NCBI RefSeq assembly: GCF_033568475.1
Contig: NC_133122.1
Location: 142,545,402-142,609,401, forward strand
Length of the DNA: 64,000 nt
Direction: 5' to 3'
Source: Henckelia pumila
Taxonomy: Eukaryota; Streptophyta; Magnoliopsida; Lamiales; Gesneriaceae
Under the pieces are notes generated by a model that was not told where the DNA came from, did no database searches, and saw nothing but the letters and a program-made list of their open reading frames with translations. Both the position numbers and the translations under genes were made by a program. Of this stretch, positions 24,215-35,281 are shown piece by piece; position 1 is the stretch's first letter, and each line of letters opens with the position of its first letter.

Positions 24215-25155
24215 ATGACAGAAGTAACAATTCCAAATCAAAACAATCAGATTGATGAATCTGAAGAAAACCAAGAGTATAATTTGAATATTATATTTAA
24301 TCAAAGTAAGTTTGCTGAAATACAGAAAACAGGATTTTATAATTCAAAAACTAATCTAATAGATCAACCGGGAATATTAAGCAATATTTCAAATTTTATT
24401 AATCCCAAAAAAAATTTAATTTATTATTCGATTCAAACAAAAGAACGATCATGTAAAATAAATAACGAATTAAGGTCTAATAATCTGAAGTTGTTAACAA
24501 CTCAAGATATTGATACCATCATGACAAAAAAAGTGAAAAAGAACGATCTGAACTGAAATATGTTCATATCGGAGGAATTGAAATAATAGTATCAGCTCAC
24601 TACCCAGAAAGAATAGATACACCAATTGAAATCACAGTTCGTGACAAAAGGATACGTAATTTTGAGGATTCTATCCTTGGAAAAATTGAAGTAAACTTAT
24701 GTTACAAAAAAATGAAATTTTTTATTTATCCGCAATACAATATATCTTTTTTTGATAAAAATATAAATGATGTTTTAACACTAGATTATTACTTTTATAG
24801 AAATAATCTTATGTTAACAGGAAACCATCCAATCAATATAAACTATGTTGTCGGCGTAGCAATGAGTAATAATTCTCAAACAGGAATAATTTCAACAAAA
24901 CCAACTATTTCTGTTGAAAGAATGTTTGAAAATATTACAAGAATTGAACACACTCGAAAGACATTTATTGAAAAAATAAATCCCTATAAAATATGAAGTT
25001 CAGACGACCTCCAAATCACGAAACAATCTGTACCAAAAAGATCATTATCATTTGCTAGAAATGATAAAGATATTCTTGAGAAGATTGAAACCATGAATCA
25101 AAAAATTCTAAAAATTAAACAAGTTATTGTTAATGATTCAACCTCATCGCAATGA
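24215..25155 (+). pseudogene. Endogenous caulimovirid movement protein (30K superfamily), frameshifted
   Basis: ATG 24215 starts 113 codons that end after an A-rich tract near 24530. The protein continues in another frame to about 24994, then past an in-frame TGA to the end at 25153-25155. The middle section has the movement-protein-like VRDKRIRNFEDSILGKIEVN (24631 on) and the hydrophobic NINYVVGVAMSNNS (about 24835 on). The C-terminus is Lys/Ile-rich and helical (ILEKIETMNQKILKIKQVI). The stop overlaps the next start as ATGA. Viral movement proteins form plasmodesmal tubules in the family. This copy is inactive. Confidence 0.65.
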
Positions 25156-25445
25156 CGTCCTTAATAAAATTAGAAAAAGATCTAGGAGATTTAAAAAATA
25201 ACATTAATAAGATCAATCTAACAATACAAGAATTAGAGAAAAATTTCAAAGAATATATTAATTTAGCAACGACTAGATTAATAATTGAACAAGAAAGACA
25301 TATCAATGAAATATTAAATTATCTTAAAGAAATTCTTCCAATAGATAAAGGAAAAAGGAAAATGGAGGAAGAACCACCATTCAAAATCGAATCATGGTAT
25401 AGAAATCCCCTTAGTTATGGAAAACATAAGTATGAAGATGTTTAG
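25152..25445 (+). CDS. Small coiled-coil caulimovirid ORF (virion-associated or aphid-factor position)
   Basis: 97 codons, uninterrupted, beginning in an ATGA overlap with the movement-protein stop and ending inside the coat-protein start region. The sequence is a heptad-like helix (LEKDLGDLKNNINKINLTIQ...) followed by a short Lys/Pro-rich tail. Size, coiled coil and location between movement and coat proteins match the virion-associated protein of caulimoviruses. No diagnostic motif proves it. It is open, but lies in an otherwise dead provirus. Confidence 0.5.
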   Translation: MTSLIKLEKDLGDLKNNINKINLTIQELEKNFKEYINLATTRLIIEQERHINEILNYLKEILPIDKGKRKMEEEPPFKIESWYRNPLSYGKHKYEDV

Positions 25446-26829
25446 TGAAACAGACCAATCTGATTTTGAACAAATAGGAGTAAATACAGAAGAATTATAT
25501 CATTCACATCAGAAATCAGAACAATACAGAGATATGGATATTTCAGAATCAGAATCCGAAGATAATTCTAGACCACGATTAAATCTACGAACAAATGTAG
25601 AAGGTAATGGCGGAAGAGATGATGAAGAATTTAAATATAATAGAGACCAATATTCTGGATCTTATAAAGATGTTAGAGATATTATTAGAGAATAAAAAAC
25701 ATCAGGATTTGTGAAACAGAATATTTTAGATTTAGGCTGTTCAACAGCTAAAGAAAGAAAATCAAAGATAGATCATTGTGCAAATGAACTATCAGTACAC
25801 ATTCAATTAACATCATTATTAAATAAAAGTGAGAATATTCAAGTTTTAACTCATGAGATGATAAAAATGACATTGGTAGGAGCAGTAAGAACGTGAGCTG
25901 AAAATCTAGTAATTACTAATCTACCACAAGGAATGACAGGACATCGATATTTTGAACTATTTGTTGATGCCTTGTACCAAGAATTTTTGGGAGTTTCTAA
26001 TAATGATGCTAATCTGGTAGCAAAAAACATAGAACAAAATAGAGCAATTTTTATTTTGGATAATATAAAATTATGCAATTTATGTTATCTAAAAGAATTT
26101 ATATGTGATTATAAAACAAACTATTATCAGTTAATAGAAGCTGATAAAAAAGAACATTATAAATTAAGTATTTTTAATAAAATATCTAATATACCAATAA
26201 ATAGTAAAGATGAATTCTTAACTAGCGCTTATGCCAAAACACTAGGAGGAGCTATTAAATTTATTAAAGATATTATAACAAAGAAATGTCATGAAGTAAC
26301 ATTAAATAAAAGAATATCCAAATCCTATAAACAAAATAATAAACTGTGTTGTGACAAAATGGAATTCACAGTAAAAGAATATGATTGTAAAACAAACATG
26401 TCACACAACCATTTCAAACGACAGAAACAAAATAAATTTAATAAACCTTATAAATCTTTTAATAAGAAATTTATTCCCTATAAAAAAAAGAAATTTAAAA
26501 AAAATTTCTTCAGAAAACCTTATAAAAAAATTTTTTATAAAAAGTTTGATAATAAAAAACCAACTTGCCCAAAAGGTAAGGGAAAGAACTGCACTTGTTG
26601 GTTGTGCAATGAAGAAGGTCATTATGCAAATAAATGTCCAAAACGAAATGAAAAGAAAAACAAAGTTAAACTATTAGAAGAATTATACACTCTTGGATTT
26701 TATCCAGTAGAAACAGTTGAATTTTCATCAGATGATGAAAATATTTATTATCTTGATGAATCAAGTGAATCAGATTCTGAATCCGACTATACAATTGATA
26801 ATTTCGAAAATAATAATGCTTTTGGATAA
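25417..26829 (+). pseudogene. Endogenous caulimovirid coat protein with CCHC zinc knuckle, two in-frame stops
   Basis: One frame of 471 codons interrupted by TAA (25693-25695) and TGA (25894-25896). The N-terminus is acidic (DISESESEDNSR); the core includes GFVKQNILDLGC and LPQGMTGHRYFELFVD. A very basic Lys/Phe/Asn-rich tract (26400-26570) is followed by a retroviral-type knuckle CWLCNEEGHYANKC (about 26596-26637) and an acidic Ser/Asp tail (SSESDSESD). Acidic ends, a basic region and a CCHC finger are hallmarks of caulimovirid capsid proteins. The next gene in the circular genome, the polymerase, is found at 12024. Confidence 0.82.
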
Positions 26830-27855
26830 GCCAAGGGCATTTTTGGAAAATAAAAGTCTAGGTACTAAACTCAAACTTTTGTTTGGTTTAGGTACCTATT
26901 GCCAAGTTGCCCATATAAAAATAACAAATCTTATTATTTAATGAACTCTTGATTAATTTTACAGAAATACTCTCAAATCTCATTTTTTTAACCTCTCCTC
27001 CAACTTTTCTTCAACAATATCCCTTGCTTATCTATATAAACATCATATTTTATTTACTTTTAAAAAAATTCAGTTATTAAATATTTTTTAATCTTAATCT
27101 AATCTTTTAAGACATAGTTTGGTACATAGAATAGGATAAGTGAATTATATAATATATAATGATAAATTAATGATAAGTAAAATGATATGATATTATATTA
27201 AATGTTTGGTATGGTTTTAATAAGAGTGATTAAATTTATATATTGGATTGTAATGACGAAATTAACCTTACTATAATACATTTTATTTTTCATTGTTATT
27301 CTAGATCTTGCACATGTATAAATGTAATAATTAAATTTGGATTTTTGTAGTATTTTTTTGCTTGTATTAAATTTATTACACCAAATTAAAGGGATATATA
27401 GTTCACTTGTAGAAGCATTTATCACGGGCTCATTGACTTATCATGATCTTTTTAAAAATGTACCAAACTATGCCTAAAAATGACAAAAAATATAGATATT
27501 AAAAAAAATTTACTCATCGGCGTCATCGCGAGCAAACGAAGCTGATATTTATAAAATATAACTTAGCTTCTTTATTTCTATCGCATGCAATCAATAATCG
27601 AGAAAGAGATATAAAATTTAATTAGGAGTGACTCGTACATTGACAAGGACAAAATGAAGTACTTAATTAGGGATTTAAAATCAACATTTCTTCATTTATC
27701 GTGAATTATTCTTGTTTAATAGTTAGAAATACTTTATACCTGATCTCTTTTGCTAACATTTTACAAATTACATGCAATTTCAACTAAATTATTGGCCAGA
27801 CCAGATGTTGTTTGATATACAAATGAGTCTAATTATTTTCAGCTAACTATGTCAC
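26830..27855. other. Right border of viral insertion and 3' flank of transporter copy 2
   Basis: AT-rich and without coding signal. It contains the MITE at 27111-27474. The virus/host junction lies right of 26829, but no duplicated target site matching the left border was recognised. Confidence 0.4.
27111..27474. mobile_element. Tourist-like MITE
   Basis: Terminal inverted repeats of 17 bp, GACATAGTTTGGTACAT (27111-27127) against the inverted copy ending at 27474 (one mismatch), are flanked by TAA on both sides (27108-27110, 27475-27477). The 364-bp interior is AT-rich and non-coding. Confidence 0.75.
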
Positions 27856-30846
27856 TTAGCTCCCTTCCCTTAGTCTCAAGGGTAAGAGCAGCACACTGAT
27901 TCCAGCCAAAACTAATGCAAGCTCGAATAAAGTGATTGCAGCCACTTGATGGCAACCGGAGACCAATCCCACGGCTACAAGAGGACATATCATGCCTGCG
28001 ATCCTTCCCACAGAATTCGCAATGCCGTATCCAGTTGACCTCACAGACGTCGGATATATCTGCAATGGAAGTAAACGACAGCCAACCAAGGGCAACTGAA
28101 TTAACACACTTCGAACTCTCGGATAGGATCAACAACAGTTTAGCAGACCCTCAAAGAGAAATATTTAGTTTGTGTATGATCAAAGCTCACAAAGCATAAA
28201 AATACCAAAAGAATACAACTAACAACTACAGCTTATGAGGGTCAAAATATAAGCTTGCCCAACTTTCTCCTGGAATCCAGTACATATTTCCAATTCAAAG
28301 CAACACATTTAATTAGTGACAGAGGAAGTAATGAGTATGTCATAAGGGAGAGAGGTGGCTGGTGGTGGTGGGTAGCATATGACTATATAACTAAAAAGGG
28401 ACAGTTCTTTGTTGGCATAACAATTCGAGTATAAATATAACTCATCTTCAAATTCTGTATCACAAGAAAAGGAAGCAACACTGTTGAATTTCAAACAGCG
28501 ACGACGTAGTGAGGAGACAGTGCAACACGAAATAGGAATACGTGGTTCAACCAGATGGCCCATATCCACGGCAAAAATGTCCGAGCCAGACAAAACTCTT
28601 ATTACTCTCCCTCACTTCAGAACGTAACCTCAAAATCATATCAAAGAGCTTGATCTAAAATATATTAATTGAAATGACATATATAGCAACAAAGAAGAAG
28701 GAACAAATAGCGACTAAAGGTGAATGGAGTAACTAGGATGACATACCTCGGGACAGTAAATTCCAGCCACTGTGAAAGCCCCGATTACAGACATTCGGGC
28801 CCCAAACAACAGACATGCAGTCAACAGTTCATTTGTGTGAAACATCAGTGGTAAAAGGAATATGAAGCAAAACGAATACATAAGCACCATTGAAATCCTA
28901 CGACCAATTTTATCCACAATAACTGCTGCTAAAATGAGTCCAGGGAGCTCTGTAAACATTTCAGTTCACCGAATCAGGGTACATATGTAAAACCAGAAGC
29001 AAGAAACAAACATCATCATGAAAAAATGCGACAGAACCGATTCACAACGTTAAAGAGCGTACCTGCAAAACTTGTGATAAAAACATTTATGTAAATGCTA
29101 GAATCCATCAACTTGTGCGAATGTGAATTGTTTAAACTACAAATGCTTTGACTACTGCTCAACTCTGAAGTCAGCAACACAACACCATAGTATGAAAAAG
29201 TGTTAGCAAAGTAGACAACCCACAAGAGAAGGGTGGTTTTCAATAAATTCGATGACAGAAGCGTGAGTACTGACGAGAAGCCTCGTTCATGTATTGCGAT
29301 GTTTCTTTGTCCTTCGGATAAGAAATGGGCATCTTCTGAAGGTGTAAATTCTTCATCTAGCTCAGCCATTTGATCACAAACCAATGTGCCAGAAGGGAGC
29401 TCCTTTTGATTAATAGCTGCCATTTTCCTCAAAATATTATGTGCATCAGTGATCCTACCATTCATGTACAGGTACCTGGGTGACTCTATTGTAAGAAAAT
29501 AAAAGACAAGTGCCCCAAAACAGGGTACTGATGACAGCACAAGAAGCCACCTCCACCCCAACCTGGGCATAATGATCTGCAGAAAAAGTACAAGAATAGT
29601 TCCAAAATAAACAAATACATAATTTCTTTCTCCAACATTACACGGATAATTTGAAGGCATAAACAAAAGAAACAACACCGTATCCTGAACCATACATATA
29701 TATTGAGTAAAAAAATGTGTAATCAGTAATTAGTGCCAGTTAAAGTTCAGAACTAATCTTTGCTTCCTAACCGCTAAAACATTAAATTAGTAAGACACTT
29801 TGCCAAAGATTCTCAATAGAATCTTTTGATGATGAACAGGGAAAAGGTCATACCCATGCCAATGAAGCCTCGAGTATTGTTCCAATTGTCCAGAAAGTTG
29901 AAAAGATAACCATCCAAATGCCCCTATTTTGCAGAGGCACAAACTCGAGAAACCAGGTCGAGTATACGGGTCCACCACCTAGGCCTATGCCAACTACCAT
30001 ACGAAAGAGGACCAATGATATATAATTTGGGGAGAGGGCACTAAACATAGCAAATGTGCTTGTCACTACAGCTATACTCAGAAGGCCCATCCTGATGAAA
30101 CAGAGTAGTGTTAGATAATCTTCATGAACATCTGTTCATGAAATGAGAGAACAATTATAATAGGAAAAACAGGAAGAACCTTTGAAGTTTGGTTCAAGAT
30201 ACAAAGTTTCATGTTCTTTTTATGTTTGAGAATTGTTAACCGGAGGCATTGCATTCACTGAGATACCTCAAGGACTGAGCACTTCTCACTTACAATAATA
30301 CTTGATCGGTAGAAATACTAAGAGATACAAAATTTCGCCATTTCTTCTGATGTTGTACTACAAGAAAATGCTCTTCAACTACGCTAGTGAACAAACTTTG
30401 CAATGCAAAACTCTGTAATAGGGAAACCAAAAACTACATAATATGGCAAGTTATATAATTAGTTGCAAAAGACTTCAAGCTTCGCAGCAGGCACCGTAAT
30501 AAAAATTCGTGCAGAGCATAACCAAAATAAACTGTAAAAAGAAAAAAAGGAAAAACTCCAATTCTTGCCTTCTTCCACAGTTGTCTGAAATGACACCCCA
30601 GGAATAAGCTCCAATAAGCATGCCAGCAAAAACCACAGTGGTTATCAAGCTTTCTTGCCCTGACGAAAGCCCCCATTCAGATTTAACAGCCGGCCCTATA
30701 AAAGATAATATCATTACCTCCATTGCCTCTGCCATGGTCCCGAGCCCAGCATAAACTAACACAAGAACTTGAAATTTCCCAAACCCCACCACTGTCAGAG
30801 CTTCATCCAGTGTGTACACTTGTCCATCACCAGAACTATCCATCAT
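27856..30846 (-). CDS. OCT7: Organic cation/carnitine transporter 7-like (plant NiaP), copy 2, altered C-terminus
   Basis: Five exons on the minus strand: 30569-30846, 29854-30091, 29063-29576, 28747-28949 and 27856-28059. Phases and positions match copy 1, and exons 2 and 4 have exactly the same lengths (238 and 203 nt). The frame gives 478 aa. ATG 30846 directly follows a splice acceptor (TTTTGCCAG), and a 5'UTR exon with donor at 31205 is likely. Intron 1 begins GCAAGA, so it is GC-AG. Landmarks are YTLDEALTVVGFGKFQ, EAMEVMILSFIGPAVKSEWG, SDNCGRR and LSPNYISLVLFRM. They continue with LEFVPLQNRGIWM, ESPRYLYMNGR, LLLWVVYFANTFSYYGVVLL, VDKIGRRISM, and CPLVAVGLVSGCHQ. The last eight residues (RLREGS and neighbours) are out of frame with the family: the expected E-T-x-G-R-x-L-S-D tail is encoded in the adjacent frame, ending at 27839. 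Confidence 0.87.
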
Positions 30847-31204
30847 CTGGCAAAACAAATCGATTAAACCCAAAACAAGACTGTAAGTTACTACTTAGTA
30901 AATAGCACCATCGTGCATCAAATTAACTGCAAAAAAAAATAAAATAAAAAAAAACAAAAAAAAAAAAACTGGTCCCGTCTCTACAAATCCGAATCAAGAA
31001 ACAAGCAAAGCGCTTTCCAATTGCATTTCCTTTTTCGTCTGTCAGCAAAATCAGAAAGTCATAGAATCTATCTAAATAAGAATGGCTCACAAAGCACAAT
31101 TACTTTAAAAAAATAATAAATAAATAAATAATCTTGACTTTATTCAGATTAAAAGCTATCTGATAATACATTTAAAAAAAAAAAAACTATCTGATAATGT
31201 TTAC

Positions 31205-31358
31205 CTCGTTTATGGTTGCCATTAGTTGAATTGATGTTGGATTTTGAATCGGGTATCAATGATCCACCAAAGATTCCATCTTTGACCTCCAAACGTGAAG
31301 AGTTGTAAGGAAAAGTATGTTGACAAATGAAATTGTATTCCAGCACCCGGTTATCCAA
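31205..31358 (-). other. Candidate 5' untranslated exon of transporter copy 2
   Basis: The minus strand has a donor (GAG|GTAAAC) at 31205/31204, and an acceptor lies immediately before the ATG at 30846. The upstream limit is not fixed. The intervening intron contains A-rich runs. Confidence 0.4.
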
Positions 31359-34300
31359 TGAAACAGAGACTAGTTAATGTTTGGGGGTGGCAGGCCTTTT
31401 TTTTTTTTTTTTTAAAGACAAATGTTGAATAATATGTGGACATCTGGAAAGTATTTGTTACTATTAATTTTTCTTACTAATATTATAGATAGAACGAAAT
31501 TTATAAAAGAAAAATTTATATAATAAAAAATTCAAAATAAAAATTTTATTTATCAAATCTTATAATATATTGAATATAAATTTTTTTGATAAAATATTAA
31601 AATATTACGATATAATAGCAAAATTTTACTATATAATTGTTATAAATATCGTTGCATGATATATTTGTTGTACATTTAACATTATTTATTTTTCAAATCT
31701 TTTTCAATAAGAAAAAAATGAGTGAATAAAATTTAAAATTAAGGTTTTAGTTTAATGAGATATTTGTTCGTTTAATGGTAATACTTCATAAAAAAACAAA
31801 AACCTTAATCATCTCAATTCTCAACAAAAGGTTAGTTTTCAGCTCAGAAAATAAATATAAAAATTGACGCCTATTGAATCCAATATAGATAAATTAATAA
31901 AAATTTAAAACAAACTTAAAAATAGATAAATAATTAATAATTTAAAAACAAACTTAAAATTAATAATAATGAAAGGTATTGAACCATGCGCCTCTAGTAA
32001 TCAAATACCTTATCATCCAAGCTATATCGTATTATTAAGTTTCATTAACTATTTGCTTATATATATTAGTAAAAGTCACTTGAATACATGTGGGAATATC
32101 TTCTATTGTCAATAAACATTGCTGAATAAATTAATTGAGATGAGAAGATATTAACACACAGTTAATAAATGATTTTTATGGTAATAATATATATTTTTTT
32201 GAAAAAAATCTATTACATGTCTTAGTGATGTAATCAATATATTATTCGACATTGCAACTAATAAAAATATTTGTAATATTTTCGAACAATATAACACTTG
32301 CAACTTTAATGTTTGTATTATTATATTTACGGTCATGATTATTTTATATTAACATTAACAGTTTAGAATAAGACATTATCGACATTCATGTAAACTTATA
32401 AATATAAGTGTTATGTTTATTGTAGTTTATATTAACATAATATTGATATTGAACTTATGTAATTATTACAGCTCGATCGAATTTTTTATTTTTTTTATTA
32501 TTCTTGAGAAATTATGACATGTTTCGTACAATAAATTCGTCATATTTTCTAGTTATCTCATGTATGTATGATTTATTTTTTATTTGTTAATAAGTAGGAT
32601 ATGTTAATCAAATTATATTAAATATGATTTTGTAATTTTTTTATGTTATATGTTGATCATTATTGATTTATGGAAAAAAATTGGTATAGATAATTTTTTC
32701 TCTTTAATATTTTTTTCATATCAAGTGTTTTTTTTATTCTCCATGAAAGAATCATTATTATCATCATCTTTAATAACAATTAATTTGTGAAACTATATTC
32801 TTCAATAATTTGCATTTTTTATCGTCATTATTTAATCAGACGGTCTCTTCTTTATGCTAGTTAAAAATATTTACTTACAAAGAATAACCATAATTTCATC
32901 ATTCTCATCTGCATTCTGGTATGCTATCGTCTTTCATTACTTATATGTCAGTATCGTTAACGATCAATGTATTTGTTGGACATCCTCTTTTCTTTTTGAT
33001 TTCTCGTTTTTTGAAATCTATCCATCTCTATTTGCTTACAATGCTATGATTGCTTAAACTTTTGAGTAAATTTTGAATGTCTTTAATTACAAATGTTAAC
33101 ATTTTATATTTTATCTCAACTGTTTTGTATACGTGTGTACTAACCAAGGACAAAAAATACACAATGAAAAAATTTGACCGTGGTTCACACTTTTACAATT
33201 GGTATAGATTATCTTTACCTTTTTGTTGAATATTTTTCTTTATTTATTCATGTGATTGAAAATTTGCATCAATGTAATTTTTTCAGCATCTTTAATTTAA
33301 TGTGAGACGTGACATTCATAATTTTTCTAGACTGTTTTTTTGATTTATTAACTAACTCGTAGTAGATTGATTAACACAGATATATTTATAGACTTCAATA
33401 ATATTTAGATAATATCAATCTTATAGTTTTGCGAAATTTTTTTTGAAGATATTCATCTCCAACTCTTGTCATAATATTCCTTTGTTAATTTTAACATCAT
33501 CTCATAAAATAATTGTTATATTTTTAGATTTTTTGAGGAGAAAAATAGTTAAAATTTTAAATTTTAACTTTTACATATATAATATTTGGATAAAACTTGA
33601 CTTCATATGAATTGATTTATTTTAACATCGATGTGTAATTTAATTTATATATATATCTATATATATTAATAACGTTTAAAAATTTGATATTTTGTTATAT
33701 TTATGAACTCATGATATAATTATTTAGTTCAATAGGTCCTTACGCAAATTAAAAGACATAATATTTTTTTGTTGAAAAAATGTCATTCCATCTACAAACA
33801 AATAAAAACCAAAGTATTTTGGTATTTCAATCTTTTAGAAAATTGGTTAAATATTTAATTTAATTAAAATTTTTGTGTATGCATGGGAACGCCGGAGTTT
33901 TTTTTTTTGAATGATAGATCTTGTAATTAAAGACATACGTTCCTGATTATTATTATATTATGAGATCTTTCCTTAAATTTTTTTTAATTATTGTGAAAAA
34001 AAAAATATGTTCACTTTATCTACAAAAAAATAAAAACTAAAGTATTTTGATATTTCAATCTTTTTGAAAACTGAAATCTTATTTAATATGTACACATTTC
34101 CAATTTTGACCTTATCCTAATAATTGATTTTAAAAAAATATCTTTATAAAATTTATCAAGTGTGTACTAACCAAAAACAAAATTAAAAATACACAATAAA
34201 AAACTTTGATCTTAATTCACATGACAGTATACTGCATCCACCCGTGAAGAGAGACTGCCATAGTGTCTCCCGAAGACATGGCAAAGGACGAGGATAATGG

Positions 34301-34915
34301 ATTGAAATTACACGTACACTCTCACAGAACCTAGAAAACTAGATGAACAATTGGTAAATCATTTGCACTTTTATATGAAATCAATTTGTGTATATGCATG
34401 AGGAGAAGGTCAAGTGAAATAGCATATGGTGAAAATACAAGCCGCCCATGATAATGGTAAGAACAAGGCACCATATATTTCATGAGGAGGTAGTAATTTT
34501 TAAATTTGGATTAAAACCCAAAACATGGTAAAATCAAATTAAATACGATCAAATTGAAAAAGGAATTTTTAAATTGGGATATGAATGCTAAAAATATAAG
34601 TTTATATGGTTCGATTTTAGATTATATATGTAAAAAATGACTCAATCGAACAAACTGAATTTCGCTAGATTAACTGATGCTAATTTAATTAATTTATACT
34701 TTATATTAATTAAAATTTTATTTAAAACAGTTATCTAAAAATAATATATTATATTTTTTTACTAGCTAATTTAAATAATTGTCAAAACAACTGAATTTTT
34801 ATAGAAAAACTAAATGTGATGACAATTTAGATGCTACTTATAAAGGCATTGCATGCTTTGATATACATCTAATGATTGACATCTAATCTCTATATTTCAC
34901 TAATCAAATTAGCAA

Positions 34916-35104
34916 ATGTTCACATTAAAACTTAAAAAAAAAACTTGTGTTAGATTATTTTCATGTTTCCTACTCTTGGTTGCTTGCAATCTATTCGCCG
35001 ACGACATGATTGTTATAAACTTTAGAACTAAAAAATATAAAATTTTGATATGTTGTCCTACCTATGTGAATATAATTGAGATGACACTCATCTATTGGAT
35101 ATAA
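34916..35104 (+). CDS. Candidate small secreted peptide (62 aa)
   Basis: The ORF starts with a basic N-terminus followed by a hydrophobic core, LFSCFLLLVACNLFA, then DDM, a plausible signal peptide with cleavage near residue 28. A TATA-like TTATAAAGG lies at 34837-34845, about 75 bp upstream of the ATG. The remaining ~30 residues have two adjacent cysteines and no known motif. There is no homology evidence, and such ORFs arise by chance in AT-rich DNA. Confidence 0.22.
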   Translation: MFTLKLKKKTCVRLFSCFLLLVACNLFADDMIVINFRTKKYKILICCPTYVNIIEMTLIYWI

Positions 35105-35188
35105 AAATATATATACATATGTATCATGATGGCCATGATCGACATGATCAAGTAAAATATTGGTGGACGTTTAGTTCATACTAGAAAA

Positions 35189-35281
35189 TTGCACGTGCAA
35201 CGCACGTGACACGTTATAATAATTTTATTAATTATTGCACATGCAACACACGTGACACGTTATAATAATTTTATTAATTGA
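35189..35281. repeat. 46-bp tandem duplication with CACGTG palindromes
   Basis: Two units (offset 46 bp) containing GCACGTGCAACGCACGTGAC and then ACGTTATAATAATTTTATTAATT. The second unit has two transitions in the palindromic part. The motif resembles GC-rich termini of some plant transposons, but no matching second end was found. Confidence 0.65.

Larger units (their letters stand above)
12024..26829 (+). mobile_element. Near full-length endogenous caulimovirus-like pararetrovirus (Caulimoviridae), split by an LTR element
   Basis: Subtracting the 7337-bp LTR element and one 5-bp target duplication leaves about 7.5 kb, the size of a whole caulimovirid genome. The order read left to right is protease-RT-RNase H, transactivator-position ORF, intergenic promoter, leader, small ORF, movement protein, small coiled-coil ORF, coat protein. 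That is the circular caulimovirus gene order opened at the coat protein/polymerase junction. Gene boundaries are virus-like: an ATGA overlap at 25152-25155 and overlapping frames at 25417-25445. There are no LTRs and no integrase. Almost every ORF carries stops or frameshifts, so this is a decayed copy. The exact host junctions were not resolved. Genus is uncertain (caulimovirus/soymovirus-like by gene order). Confidence 0.85.

Noticed and set aside
30350..30380. ACTACAAGAAAATGC in intron 1 of transporter copy 2 as a CACTA end
   Set aside because: It reads TACTACAAG, not CACTACAAG, has no subterminal repeats and no partner end.
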